From the NCBI RefSeq assembly GCF_029760955.1, contig NZ_CP121682.1:6076001-6140000 (forward strand): a stretch of 64,000 nt of DNA, written 5' to 3'. Positions 28,064 through 36,911 of this stretch are shown here, piece by piece (position 1 is the first letter of the stretch; every line of letters starts with the position of its first letter). The stretch is from Streptomyces cathayae (GTDB lineage: Bacteria; Actinomycetota; Actinomycetes; Streptomycetales; Streptomycetaceae). The notes under the pieces were generated by a model. The model saw only the letters and a program-made list of their open reading frames with translations, had not been told where the DNA came from and ran no database searches. The position numbers and the translations under genes were made by a program.

Positions 28064-28984
28064 AGAACGCAGCTCCTTGCCGGTCAGCTCCAGGAAGACG
28101 TCCTCGAGGGTGTGTCGTTCGACCGAGATCCGGTCCGGCAGCACGCCGTGCTGCGCACACCAGGACGTCACCGTGGCGAGCAGTTGCGGGTCCACCTCGC
28201 CGACGACCCGGTACGAGCCGGGGGTCAGCTCGGCGGCCTGGGAGTCGGGCGGCAGGGCCTTGAGCAGGGAGGCCACGTCCAGCCCCGGCCGGCCCGAGAA
28301 GCGCAGGGTGTTCTCGGCGCCGCCCCGGCACAGCTCCTCGGGACTGCCCTGGACCACCACCCGGCCGGCGTCGATGATCGCGACGTCGTCGGCGAGCTGC
28401 TCGGCCTCGTCCATGTGGTGCGTGGTGAGGATGACGGAGACCCCGTCGGCGCGCAGATCCCGTACGAGGTCCCAGGTGGCGCGGCGGGCCTGCGGGTCGA
28501 GTCCGGCGGTCGGCTCGTCCAGGAACACCAGTTCCGGGCGCCCGACCACGGCCATCGCCAGCGCGAGCCGCTGCTGCTGCCCGCCGGAGAGCCGCCGGTA
28601 CGTCGTACGGCCGCAGGAGCCGAGCCCGAGGCGTTCGATCAGCGCGTCCACGTCCAGGGGGTGGGCGTGCAGTTTCGCCGTGTGGCGGAGCATCTCGTCG
28701 GCCCGCGCGCCCGAGTAGACGCCGCCGGACTGGAGCATCACACCGATCCGGGGCCGGAGTGCGGCCGACTGCCGGACCGGGTCCAGGCCCAGGACGCGCA
28801 CCGTGCCGGAGTCCGGCCGCCGGTATCCCTCGCAGGTCTCGACCGTGGTCGTCTTGCCCGCCCCGTTGGGTCCGAGCACGGCCGTCACGCCCTGTCGTGC
28901 CACCAGGTCGAGGCCGTCCACCGCGGTCTTCGTGCCGTACCGCTTCACCAGGGCCTGCACCTGGACCACGGGCTCACTTCGCAT
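28061..28984 (-). CDS. ABC-2 type exporter ATP-binding protein
   Basis: A 307-residue ATPase of the drug/antibiotic exporter type. Walker A GPNGAGKTT is at 38-46, signature LSGGQQQRL at 132-140, Walker B VFLDEP with TAGLD at 153-163, and a C-terminal regulatory region follows (after about 225). The ATG appears leaderless: TAGACT on the minus strand ends 8 bases before it and no Shine-Dalgarno is visible. The TGA stop lies exactly at the TCAA end of the transposon remnant, so the last codons may have been altered by insertion. Confidence 0.92.
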   Translation of the reverse strand: MRSEPVVQVQALVKRYGTKTAVDGLDLVARQGVTAVLGPNGAGKTTTVETCEGYRRPDSGTVRVLGLDPVRQSAALRPRIGVMLQSGGVYSGARADEMLRHTAKLHAHPLDVDALIERLGLGSCGRTTYRRLSGGQQQRLALAMAVVGRPELVFLDEPTAGLDPQARRATWDLVRDLRADGVSVILTTHHMDEAEQLADDVAIIDAGRVVVQGSPEELCRGGAENTLRFSGRPGLDVASLLKALPPDSQAAELTPGSYRVVGEVDPQLLATVTSWCAQHGVLPDRISVERHTLEDVFLELTGKELRS

Positions 28985-29115
28985 GGGTCACGAGTCTAGG
29001 GACGCGCCGGGGCCCCCGGACGCCGGGGGCGGGTGCGGGCCTGCCCGGGAGGGTTCCCCGAGCGGCACCGGGAGCGGCCGGTCCGATCGATCAAAGATCG
29101 TTTCCGCAGGTCGGA

Positions 29116-29129
29116 TTAGGTTCACCTAA
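29116..29129. promoter_or_regulatory. Operator candidate upstream of sufR
   Basis: A perfect dyad, TTAGGT-TC-ACCTAA, overlaps a TAGGTT -10 box (29117-29122), about 70 bases before the sufR GTG. The half-sites resemble the DmdR/IdeR iron box, but the spacing is 5 bases shorter than the usual 19-bp site. It could be the SufR autoregulatory operator or an iron-regulator site. A second dyad CGATC-AAA-GATCG lies at 29088-29100. Confidence 0.55.
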
Positions 29130-29200
29130 GTGACGCAGCGCACCCGGGGGAGAACGGACGCGGCTTGCCCGTCCCCGATGAATTACGCAACAATGGCGTT

Positions 29201-30037
29201 GTGAAAAAGGTTGGCGAGGCTCCCCAGGAGGAACTTGCGACCGGTGAGCGGTCCACCCGCAACCGGGTCGCTCGGTCCGTGCTGGACCACGGCCCGTCGA
29301 CCGTCTCCGAGCTCGCCGAGCGGCTCGGGCTGACCCAGGCGGCCGTCCGCCGCCACCTCGACGCCCTGGTCACCGACGGCATCGTGGAGGCGCGCGAACG
29401 GCGGGTCTACGGCGCACGCACCCGCGGGCGCCCGGCCAAGGTCTTCGCCCTCACGGACTGCGGGCGGGACGCCTTCGACCAGTCGTACGACGAGCTGGCC
29501 GTGGACGCCCTGCACTGGATCGGCGAGCAGGGGGGCGGTGACGAGGCGATCGCGGCGTTCGCCCGCGCCCGGATCGCCGCCCAGGCCGGCGCGTACCGCG
29601 AGGCGGTCGAGGCCGCGGCCCCCGAGGAGCGGACCCGGGCGCTGGCCAAGGCGCTCAGCGCGGACGGGTACGCTGCCACGGCGCGCAGCGCCCCCGACCC
29701 GCAGCAGGGCGAGCAGCTGTGCCAGCACCACTGCCCGGTCGCCCACGCGGCCGAGCGGTTCCCGCAGCTGTGCGAGGCGGAGACGGAGTTCTTCGCCGAG
29801 CTGCTCGGTACTCATGTGCAGCGGCTGGCCACCATCGCGCACGGCGACGGTGTCTGCACCACCTTCATCCCGAAGGGTGCGCAGACGGCGGCGTCCGCGC
29901 CGCGGTCCGTCAAGGCCGCACGCACCTCGCAGACGTCGAAACAGGCGTCGACACAGACTTCGAAGACTTCTGCGAAGAAGACTTCGCCGCACATCCACAA
30001 CGCATCTGCAAGCACGGCCGGGAGGAACCCCGCATGA
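29201..30037 (+). CDS. sufR: SufR, Fe-S assembly operon regulator
   Basis: A 278-residue DeoR/ArsR-like winged-helix regulator. The HTH is at about residues 17-65 ([40 protein letters not shown]). The Fe-S ligand region has [20 protein letters not shown] and a later Cys in GDGVCTTF. SufR senses Fe-S status through a bound cluster and represses the suf operon. The C-terminal 50 residues are an unusual Ser/Thr/Lys/Ala-rich tail ([20 protein letters not shown]). GTG at 29201 chosen; the stop overlaps the sufB ATG (ATGA). Confidence 0.92.
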   Translation: MKKVGEAPQEELATGERSTRNRVARSVLDHGPSTVSELAERLGLTQAAVRRHLDALVTDGIVEARERRVYGARTRGRPAKVFALTDCGRDAFDQSYDELAVDALHWIGEQGGGDEAIAAFARARIAAQAGAYREAVEAAAPEERTRALAKALSADGYAATARSAPDPQQGEQLCQHHCPVAHAAERFPQLCEAETEFFAELLGTHVQRLATIAHGDGVCTTFIPKGAQTAASAPRSVKAARTSQTSKQASTQTSKTSAKKTSPHIHNASASTAGRNPA

Positions 30038-31455
30038 CTCTCCCCACGGAGACTGCCCACCCCGAACTCGAGGGCCTGGGTACGTACGAATTCGGCTGGG
30101 CCGACTCCGACGAGGCAGGCGCCGCGGCCAAGCGCGGTCTGAACGAGGACGTCGTCCGCGACATCTCCGCCAAGAAGAACGAGCCGGAGTGGATGCTGAA
30201 GCTGCGGCTGAAGGGTCTGCGGCTGTTCGACAAGAAGCCCATGCCGAACTGGGGCTCGGACCTGTCGGGCATCGACTTCGACAACATCAAGTACTTCGTG
30301 CGCTCCACCGAGAAGCAGGCCGCTTCCTGGGAGGACCTGCCCGAGGACATCAAGAACACCTACGACCGGCTCGGCATCCCCGAGGCGGAGAAGCAGCGCC
30401 TGGTCGCCGGTGTCGCCGCGCAGTACGAGTCCGAGGTCGTCTACCACCAGATCCGCGAGGACCTGGAGGAGCAGGGCGTCATCTTCCTCGACACCGACAC
30501 CGCGCTGAAGGAGCACCCGGAGCTCTTCCAGGAGTACTTCGGCACCGTCATCCCGGTCGGCGACAACAAGTTCGCGTCGCTGAACTCGGCCGTGTGGTCC
30601 GGCGGGTCGTTCATCTACGTCCCCAAGGGCGTCCACGTGGACATCCCGCTGCAGGCCTACTTCCGGATCAACACGGAGAACATGGGCCAGTTCGAGCGGA
30701 CGCTGATCATCGTCGACGAGGACGCCTACGTCCACTACGTCGAGGGCTGCACCGCCCCGATCTACACCTCGGACTCGCTGCACAGCGCCGTCGTCGAGAT
30801 CATCGTCAAGAAGGGCGGCCGCTGCCGCTACACGACGATCCAGAACTGGTCGAACAACGTCTACAACCTGGTCACCAAGCGCGCCGTGGCCTATGAGGGC
30901 GCGACCATGGAGTGGGTCGACGGCAACATCGGCTCCAAGGTGACGATGAAGTACCCGGCCGTCTACCTCATGGGCGAGCACGCCAAGGGCGAGACCCTGT
31001 CCATCGCCTTCGCCGGCGAGGGCCAGCACCAGGACGCCGGCGCCAAGATGGTCCACATGGCCCCGAACACCTCGTCGAACATCGTCTCCAAGTCGGTGGC
31101 GCGCGGCGGTGGCCGTACCTCCTACCGCGGCCTGATCGAGATCGGTGAGGGCGCTCCCGGCGCCAAGTCCAACGTGCTGTGCGACGCGCTGCTCGTGGAC
31201 ACCATCTCCCGCTCCGACACCTACCCCTACGTCGACGTCCGCGAGGACGACGTCTCCATGGGCCACGAGGCGACCGTCTCCAAGGTCTCCGAGGACCAGC
31301 TCTTCTACCTGATGAGCCGCGGTCTGTCCGAGTTCGAGGCGATGGCGATGATCGTGCGCGGCTTCGTCGAGCCGATCGCCAAGGAACTCCCCATGGAGTA
31401 CGCGCTCGAACTCAACCGGCTGATCGAGCTGCAGATGGAAGGCGCGGTCGGCTAA
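30034..31455 (+). CDS. sufB: Fe-S cluster assembly protein SufB
   Basis: A 473-residue SufB, scaffold of the SufBCD complex on which Fe-S clusters are built. Diagnostic stretches are [29 protein letters not shown]-type [26 protein letters not shown], and the C-terminal [20 protein letters not shown]. The ATG overlaps the sufR stop and has GGGAGGA upstream. It shares its C-terminal beta-helix fold with SufD, encoded next. Confidence 0.97.
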   Translation: MTLPTETAHPELEGLGTYEFGWADSDEAGAAAKRGLNEDVVRDISAKKNEPEWMLKLRLKGLRLFDKKPMPNWGSDLSGIDFDNIKYFVRSTEKQAASWEDLPEDIKNTYDRLGIPEAEKQRLVAGVAAQYESEVVYHQIREDLEEQGVIFLDTDTALKEHPELFQEYFGTVIPVGDNKFASLNSAVWSGGSFIYVPKGVHVDIPLQAYFRINTENMGQFERTLIIVDEDAYVHYVEGCTAPIYTSDSLHSAVVEIIVKKGGRCRYTTIQNWSNNVYNLVTKRAVAYEGATMEWVDGNIGSKVTMKYPAVYLMGEHAKGETLSIAFAGEGQHQDAGAKMVHMAPNTSSNIVSKSVARGGGRTSYRGLIEIGEGAPGAKSNVLCDALLVDTISRSDTYPYVDVREDDVSMGHEATVSKVSEDQLFYLMSRGLSEFEAMAMIVRGFVEPIAKELPMEYALELNRLIELQMEGAVG

Positions 31456-31513
31456 CCCACCACGCCGTTCCGTCAAGCCCCTTACGCAAAGGAAAGCGAG
31501 CACTACGACAGCC

Positions 31514-32698
31514 ATGGCTGAGGCTCAGAACATCCCCGTGGGTTCCACCACCGCGGGCTCGATCGCGGTCGCCGCGGAGTCGACCGTCGCCACCCGCATG
31601 AGCGCGCCCCCGTCCTTCGACGTGGCGGACTTCCCCGTCCCCCACGGCCGTGAGGAGGAGTGGCGGTTCACTCCGCTGGAGCGGCTGCGCGGTCTGCACG
31701 ACGGCACCGCCGCCGCCACCGGCGAAGGCGTCAAGGTGGCGATCGACGCACCCGAGGGCGTCCGCGTCGAGACCGTCGGCCGCGACGACGCGCGGCTCGG
31801 CCGGGCGGGCAAGCCGGTCGACCGCGTCGCCGCCCAGGCGTACAGCTCCTTCGAACAGGCCTCGGTCGTGACCGTGCCGAAGGAGACCGTCCTCACCGAG
31901 CCGATCCGCATCGCGGTGCACGGCGAGGGCGGCGCTGCCTACGGGCACCAGGTGATCGAGCTCGGCGCCTTCGCCGAGGCGGTCGTCGTCATCGACCACA
32001 CCGGTGACGCGGTGCTCGCCGCGAACGTCGAGTACGTCCTCGGCGACGGCGCCAAGCTCACCGTCGTCTCCATCCAGGACTGGGACGACAAGGCCGTGCA
32101 CGTCGCCCAGCACAACGCCCTCGTCGGCCGCGACGCCTCCTTCAAGTCGGTCGTCGTCACCTTCGGCGGCGACGTGGTCCGGCTGCACCCCCGGGTGGTC
32201 TACGCGGGCACCGGCGGTGAGGCCGAGCTGCTCGGCCTGTACTTCACCGACGCCGGCCAGCACCAGGAGCACCGCCTCCTGGTCGACCACAACGTTCCGC
32301 ACTGCACGTCGAACGTCGCCTACAAGGGCGCGCTCCAGGGCGACGACGCGCACGCCGTGTGGATCGGTGACGTGCTCATCGAGGCCAAGGCCGAGGGCAC
32401 CGACACCTACGAGATGAACCGCAACCTGGTGCTGACCGACGGCGCCCGCGTCGACTCCGTGCCCAACCTGGAGATCGAGACCGGTGAGATCGTCGGAGCC
32501 GGCCACGCCTCCGCGACCGGCCGCTTCGACGACGAGCAGCTCTTCTACCTGATGGCCCGCGGCATCCACGAGAAGGACGCCCGTCGTCTGGTGGTCCGCG
32601 GCTTCTTCGCCGAACTCGTCCAGCAGATCGGCGTCCCGGACATCGAGGAGCGCCTGATCGCCAAGATCGAGGAGGAGCTGGAGGCCGCGGTCGCATGA
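31514..32698 (+). CDS. sufD: Fe-S cluster assembly protein SufD
   Basis: A 394-residue SufD, partner of SufB and SufC. It has the REEEWRFTPLERL N-terminal motif, a beta-helix core and LFYLMARGIHEKDARRLVVR with FFAEL near the C-terminus. The ATG at 31514 is 58 bases after sufB; the purine-rich AAAGGAAAG is rather distant (about 18 bases), so initiation may be weak or coupled. The stop overlaps the ferredoxin start. Confidence 0.95.
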   Translation: MAEAQNIPVGSTTAGSIAVAAESTVATRMSAPPSFDVADFPVPHGREEEWRFTPLERLRGLHDGTAAATGEGVKVAIDAPEGVRVETVGRDDARLGRAGKPVDRVAAQAYSSFEQASVVTVPKETVLTEPIRIAVHGEGGAAYGHQVIELGAFAEAVVVIDHTGDAVLAANVEYVLGDGAKLTVVSIQDWDDKAVHVAQHNALVGRDASFKSVVVTFGGDVVRLHPRVVYAGTGGEAELLGLYFTDAGQHQEHRLLVDHNVPHCTSNVAYKGALQGDDAHAVWIGDVLIEAKAEGTDTYEMNRNLVLTDGARVDSVPNLEIETGEIVGAGHASATGRFDDEQLFYLMARGIHEKDARRLVVRGFFAELVQQIGVPDIEERLIAKIEEELEAAVA

Positions 32699-33024
32699 CC
32701 TTTCAACGCGCCTGCGGACTGAGCGAGCTGGAGGAGGACACTCCGAAAAGAGTGGAACTCGACGGCACGCCGGTCTCCCTCGTGCACACCGAGGGCGAGG
32801 TGTTCGCGATCAACGACATCTGCTCGCACGCCAACGTCTCCCTCTCGGAGGGCGAGGTCGACGACTGCCACATCGAGTGCTGGCTGCACGGCTCGCGCTT
32901 CGACCTCCGCTCGGGCAAGCCCGACAGTCTTCCGGCCACCCGCCCCGTCCCCGTATACCCCGTAAAGATCGAAGGGGGCAGCGTCTTTGTCGACGTACGC
33001 GCCTCCCTCACCCAGGAGTCCTGA
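32695..33024 (+). CDS. Rieske [2Fe-2S] ferredoxin of the suf operon
   Basis: A 109-residue Rieske-fold ferredoxin similar to non-heme dioxygenase ferredoxin subunits. The cluster ligands are Cys43-x-His45 (ICSHANVSL) and Cys62-x-x-His65 (CWLHGSRFD). It starts at an ATGA overlap with sufD and sits between sufD and sufC, a position conserved in actinobacterial suf operons. Its likely role is electron supply to cluster assembly; this is inferred from context. Confidence 0.92.
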   Translation: MTFQRACGLSELEEDTPKRVELDGTPVSLVHTEGEVFAINDICSHANVSLSEGEVDDCHIECWLHGSRFDLRSGKPDSLPATRPVPVYPVKIEGGSVFVDVRASLTQES

Positions 33025-33031
33025 GGCACCC

Positions 33032-33796
33032 ATGGCAACGCTTGAAATCCGAGACCTGCACGTCACCGTCGAGGCCGACAACGCCACGAAGGAGATCCTC
33101 AAGGGCGTCGACCTCACCGTGAAGCAGGGCGAGACGCACGCCATCATGGGCCCCAACGGCTCCGGCAAGTCGACCCTCGCCTACGCCCTGGCCGGTCACC
33201 CCAAGTACACCGTGTCCGGCGGCACCGTCACCCTCGACGGCGAGGACGTCCTGGAGATGTCCGTCGACGAGCGCGCCCGCGCCGGCCTCTTCCTCGCCAT
33301 GCAGTACCCGGTCGAGGTCCCCGGCGTCTCCGTCTCCAACTTCCTGCGCACCTCCGCCACCGCCATCCGCGGCGAGGCGCCCAAGCTGCGCCACTGGGTG
33401 AAGGAGGTCAAGGAGACCATGGAGCGCCTCCACATGGACCCCGCCTTCGCCGAGCGCAACGTCAACGAGGGCTTCTCCGGCGGTGAGAAGAAGCGCCACG
33501 AGATCCTCCAGCTGGAGCTGCTCAAGCCCAAGGTCGCGATCCTCGACGAGACCGACTCCGGTCTGGACGTCGACGCGCTGCGCGTCGTCTCCGAGGGCGT
33601 CAACCGGGTCCGCGAGTCCGGCGAGGTCGGCACCCTGCTGATCACGCACTACACGCGCATCCTGCGCTACATCAAGCCCGACTACGTCCACGTGTTCGCC
33701 GACGGCCGGATCGCCGAGTCCGGCGGCGCCGAGCTCGCGGACAAGCTGGAGAACGAGGGCTACGAGGCATACGTGAAGGGTGGCGCATCCGCGTGA
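33032..33796 (+). CDS. sufC: Fe-S cluster assembly ATPase SufC
   Basis: A 254-residue ABC ATPase of the SufBCD complex, without membrane partners. Walker A GPNGSGKST is at 40-48, the signature reads FSGGEKKRHEI and Walker B AILDETDSGLD has the DETDSG form characteristic of SufC. The ATG at 33032 has GAGG upstream within the end of the ferredoxin gene region; the longer ORF start at 32987 overlaps that gene. The stop overlaps the sufS GTG. Confidence 0.96.
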   Translation: MATLEIRDLHVTVEADNATKEILKGVDLTVKQGETHAIMGPNGSGKSTLAYALAGHPKYTVSGGTVTLDGEDVLEMSVDERARAGLFLAMQYPVEVPGVSVSNFLRTSATAIRGEAPKLRHWVKEVKETMERLHMDPAFAERNVNEGFSGGEKKRHEILQLELLKPKVAILDETDSGLDVDALRVVSEGVNRVRESGEVGTLLITHYTRILRYIKPDYVHVFADGRIAESGGAELADKLENEGYEAYVKGGASA

Positions 33797-35049
33797 CACA
33801 GCTGCCGGGCCTCCTCGACACCGAGGCGATCCGCAAGGACTTCCCGATCCTGGACCGCCAGCTCCACGACGGGCGGAAACTGGTCTACCTGGACAACGCG
33901 GCGACCAGCCAGAAGCCCCGTCAGGTACTGGACGCGCTCAGCGAGTACTACGAGCGCCACAACGCCAACGTCCACCGTGGAGTGCACGTCCTCGCCGAGG
34001 AGGCCACGGCACTGTACGAGGGCGCACGCGACAAGGTCGCCGCGTTCATCAACGCGCCCAGCCGCGACGAGGTGATCTTCACCAAGAACGCCTCCGAGTC
34101 GCTCAACCTCGTGGCCAACATGCTCGGCTGGGCCGACGAGCCCTACCGGGTGGACCACGAGACCGAGATCGTCATCACGGAGATGGAGCACCACTCCAAC
34201 ATCGTGCCGTGGCAGCTGCTCGCGCAGCGCACGGGCGCGAAGCTGAAGTGGTTCGGCCTCACCGACGACGGCCGCCTCGACCTGTCGAACATCGACGAGA
34301 TCATCACCGAGAAGACGAAGATCGTCTCCTTCGTGCTGGTGTCCAACATCCTGGGCACGGTCAACCCGGTCGAGGCGATCGTGCGCCGCGCCCAGGAGGT
34401 CGGCGCCCTGGTGTGCATCGACGCCTCCCAGGCGGCGCCGCACATGCCGATGGACGTCCAGGCCCTCCAGGCCGACTTCGTGGCCTTCACCGGCCACAAG
34501 ATGTGCGCTCCGACCGGCATCGGCGTCCTGTGGGGCCGCCAGGAACTGCTCGAGGACCTGCCGCCGTTCCTCGGCGGCGGTGAGATGATCGAGACCGTGT
34601 CGATGAGCTCGTCGACGTACGCCCCGGCCCCGCACAAGTTCGAGGCGGGCACCCCGCCGGTCGCGCAGGCGGTCGGCATGGGCGCGGCGATCGACTACCT
34701 GAGCGCCATCGGCATGGACAGGATCCTCGCCCACGAGCACGCCATCACCGAATACGCCGTCAAGCGCCTGACCGAGATCCCGGACCTGCGCATCATCGGC
34801 CCCGCCACGGCCGAGGACCGCGGCGCCGCGATCTCCTTCACGCTGGGGGACATCCACCCGCACGACGTGGGCCAGGTCCTCGACGAGCAGGGCATCGCGG
34901 TCCGGGTCGGCCACCACTGCGCGCGGCCGGTCTGCCTCCGGTACGGAATTCCCGCGACCACGCGAGCGTCGTTCTATCTGTACTCCACGCCGGCCGAGAT
35001 CGACGCTCTGGTCGACGGACTGGAGCACGTACGGAACTTCTTCGGCTGA
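33793..35049 (+). CDS. sufS: Cysteine desulfurase SufS
   Basis: A 418-residue PLP-dependent desulfurase that takes sulfur from cysteine for cluster assembly. DNAATSQKP is at 34-42, His133 in the EMEHHSN motif stacks on PLP, Lys236 in FTGHKMCAPTGIG binds PLP, and Cys376 in RVGHHCARPVC carries the persulfide. GTG start overlapping the sufC stop (GTGA). The sulfur acceptor SufU is encoded 19 bases downstream. Confidence 0.97.
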   Translation: MTQLPGLLDTEAIRKDFPILDRQLHDGRKLVYLDNAATSQKPRQVLDALSEYYERHNANVHRGVHVLAEEATALYEGARDKVAAFINAPSRDEVIFTKNASESLNLVANMLGWADEPYRVDHETEIVITEMEHHSNIVPWQLLAQRTGAKLKWFGLTDDGRLDLSNIDEIITEKTKIVSFVLVSNILGTVNPVEAIVRRAQEVGALVCIDASQAAPHMPMDVQALQADFVAFTGHKMCAPTGIGVLWGRQELLEDLPPFLGGGEMIETVSMSSSTYAPAPHKFEAGTPPVAQAVGMGAAIDYLSAIGMDRILAHEHAITEYAVKRLTEIPDLRIIGPATAEDRGAAISFTLGDIHPHDVGQVLDEQGIAVRVGHHCARPVCLRYGIPATTRASFYLYSTPAEIDALVDGLEHVRNFFG

Positions 35050-35068
35050 GGGGCTGGCGAGCGATCGC

Positions 35069-35533
35069 ATGAAGCTGGATTCGATGTACCAGGAAGTCAT
35101 CCTGGACCACTACAAGAACCCGCACGGGCGGGGCTTGCGGGATGGCGACGCCGAGGTGCACCACGTCAACCCGACGTGCGGCGACGAGATCACGCTGCGC
35201 GTGAAGTACGACGGCACGACGATCAGCGACGTCTCCTACGAGGGGCAGGGCTGCTCCATCAGCCAGGCCTCCGCCTCCGTGCTGAACGAGCTGCTGGTCG
35301 GTGAAGAACTCGCCAGGGCGCAGAAGATCCAGGAGACCTTCCTGGAACTGATGCAGTCCAAGGGGAAGATCGAGCCCGACGACGCGATGGAGGAGATCCT
35401 GGAGGACGCGGTCGCGTTCGCCGGGGTCTCCAAGTACCCGGCCCGGGTCAAGTGCGCCCTCCTCAGCTGGATGGCGTGGAAGGACGCGACGGCCCAGGCA
35501 CTGGGCTCCGACGCCGAAAGGACAACGGCATGA
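35069..35533 (+). CDS. sufU: SufU, zinc-dependent sulfur acceptor
   Basis: A 154-residue SufU of the IscU-like fold. Ligands are Cys37 and Asp39 (NPTCGDE), Cys62 (GQGCSIS) and Cys129 (RVKCALL), and the SufU-specific insertion between the second and third cysteines is present. SufU accepts persulfide from SufS. ATG start; the stop overlaps the next ATG. Confidence 0.95.
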   Translation: MKLDSMYQEVILDHYKNPHGRGLRDGDAEVHHVNPTCGDEITLRVKYDGTTISDVSYEGQGCSISQASASVLNELLVGEELARAQKIQETFLELMQSKGKIEPDDAMEEILEDAVAFAGVSKYPARVKCALLSWMAWKDATAQALGSDAERTTA

Positions 35534-35862
35534 GTGAGACCGTGGAGATGAAACCGGCCTCCGAGGAGGAGGTCCGCGAGGCCCTGATGGACGTCGTCGA
35601 CCCCGAACTGGGCATCGACGTCGTCAACCTCGGCCTGATCTACGGCGTCCACGTCGACGACGGCAACGTGGCGACCATCGACATGACCCTCACGTCCGCG
35701 GCCTGCCCGCTGACGGACGTCATCGAGGACCAGGCCAAGTCCGTGACGGACGGCCTGGTCAACGAGCTGCGCATCAACTGGGTCTGGATGCCCCCGTGGG
35801 GCCCCGACAAGATCACGGACGACGGCCGTGAGCAGCTGAGGGCGCTCGGCTTCAACGTCTGA
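35530..35862 (+). CDS. SufT-like Fe-S assembly factor (DUF59/MIP18 family)
   Basis: A 110-residue MIP18-family protein: DVVDPELGIDVVNLGLIYGV (about 19-38), DMTLTSAACPLTD with the conserved cysteine, and WVWMPPWGPDKITDDGRE near the end. These proteins assist Fe-S maturation (SufT, PaaD-like). It starts at an ATGA overlap with sufU and is last in the operon, followed by a strong terminator. Confidence 0.92.
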   Translation: MSETVEMKPASEEEVREALMDVVDPELGIDVVNLGLIYGVHVDDGNVATIDMTLTSAACPLTDVIEDQAKSVTDGLVNELRINWVWMPPWGPDKITDDGREQLRALGFNV

Positions 35863-35900
35863 GCCGAGGCACGACCGGCCGACCGGCCGCACGCACGTCG

Positions 35901-35956
35901 GAGGAACGGCGGGTGACCCCCTGCGGGGACCACCCGCCGTTCCTCTTTTCCTTTTT
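35901..35956 (+). terminator. Intrinsic terminator of the suf operon
   Basis: A perfect 15-bp stem, GAGGAACGGCGGGTG (35901-35915) with CACCCGCCGTTCCTC (35931-35945), contains an inner CCCC/GGGG pair and is followed by a T-rich run, TTTTCCTTTTT, rare in this genome. Confidence 0.92.
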
Positions 35957-35978
35957 ACGCGCTGGTGCGGCCGTTCGT

Positions 35979-35996
35979 TGTGTACGCTCGTACACA
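35979..35996. promoter_or_regulatory. TetR-type operator overlapping the -10 box and start codon
   Basis: A perfect 18-bp palindrome, TGTGTACG-CT-CGTACACA, ends on the A of the SMR pump start codon and contains the -10 box TACGCT (35983-35988). The ATG lies 7 bases after that box, so the message is leaderless, and a bound repressor would cover the promoter and the translation start together. Confidence 0.75.
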
Positions 35997-36316
35997 TGGG
36001 ATACCTGCTGCTCGCCGGAGCGATCGTCGCGGAGGTGGGCGCCACCACCGCCATGAAGTACAGCGACGGCTTCAGCAGACTCTGGCCCTCACTGCTGACC
36101 CTGCTCGGCTACGTGGTCTCCTTCAGCCTGCTCGCCCAGACACTGCGCACCCTCTCCATCGGCACCGCGTACGCCATCTGGGCCGGGGTGGGCACCGCCG
36201 CCATCGCCGCGATCGGCGTCCTGTTCATGGGGGAGGGACTCACCGCCCTCAAGGCCCTCGGCATCGCGCTGATCATCGTGGGCGTGGTCGTGCTCAACCT
36301 CGGCGGCGCGCACTGA
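35996..36316 (+). CDS. Small multidrug resistance (SMR/EmrE-type) efflux protein
   Basis: A 106-residue four-helix SMR transporter. The essential membrane glutamate is Glu13 in LAGAIVAEVGATTAMKYSDG, and the YAIWAGVGTA motif of helix 3 and the GLTALKALGIALIIVGVVVL helix 4 are normal. It exchanges cationic drugs or guanidinium-like compounds for protons. The stop overlaps the following tetR start by one base (TGATG). Confidence 0.93.
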   Translation: MGYLLLAGAIVAEVGATTAMKYSDGFSRLWPSLLTLLGYVVSFSLLAQTLRTLSIGTAYAIWAGVGTAAIAAIGVLFMGEGLTALKALGIALIIVGVVVLNLGGAH

Positions 36317-36858
36317 TGGCCCGGCGGTACGACCCCGAGCGGCGCCGGCGGATCATCGACGCGGCGATCCGGGTGGTCGGCAGGAGCGGCATCGCGGGGC
36401 TCAGCCACCGCAGCGTCGCCGCCGAGGCCGATGTGCCGCTCGGCTCCACGACGTACCACTTCAAGACCCTCGACGAGCTGATGGTCGCCGCGCTGCGCCA
36501 GGCGAACGAGGGCTTCGCCAAGGCCATCGCCTCCCGCGGCGGCCTGGAGGACACACGCACCGACCTGGCGACCGAGCTCGCCGGGCTGCTCGGCGAATGG
36601 CTCGACGGCGAGCGCACCGGCGTCGAGCTGGAGTACGAGCTGTATCTGGCCGCCCTGCGCCGGCCCGCGCTGCGCCCCGTGGCGGCCGAGTGGTGCGAGG
36701 ACGTCACCGTGCTGCTGTCCCGCCGCACGGACCCGGTCACGGCCCGCGCCCTGGTCGCCCTGATGGACGGCATCTGCCTCCAGGTACTGCTGACCGGCAC
36801 ACCGTACGACGAGGCGTACGCGCGGGAGATGCTGGACCGGGTCGTCTCCGGTACCTGA
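36316..36858 (+). CDS. TetR-family regulator of the SMR pump
   Basis: A 180-residue regulator with an N-terminal HTH (RRRRIIDAAIRVVGRSGIAG, LSHRSVAAEADVPLGSTTYHF, about 9-50) and a variable ligand domain. Short C-terminal part, as in the RutR/QacR-like branch. It is translationally coupled to the SMR gene, so the palindrome at 35979-35996 is its probable operator and the pair is autoregulated. Confidence 0.9.
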   Translation: MARRYDPERRRRIIDAAIRVVGRSGIAGLSHRSVAAEADVPLGSTTYHFKTLDELMVAALRQANEGFAKAIASRGGLEDTRTDLATELAGLLGEWLDGERTGVELEYELYLAALRRPALRPVAAEWCEDVTVLLSRRTDPVTARALVALMDGICLQVLLTGTPYDEAYAREMLDRVVSGT

Positions 36859-36899
36859 GACGGCGCGACACCGGTTCGCATCCCCGGGCCCCGGCTGGT

Positions 36900-36905
36900 T
36901 AGGTT
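36900..36905 (+). promoter_or_regulatory. -10 box of leaderless dapD
   Basis: TAGGTT ends 6 bases before the dapD ATG and there is no Shine-Dalgarno, so transcription should start at the ATG. Confidence 0.5.
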
Positions 36906-36911
36906 GCCCTC

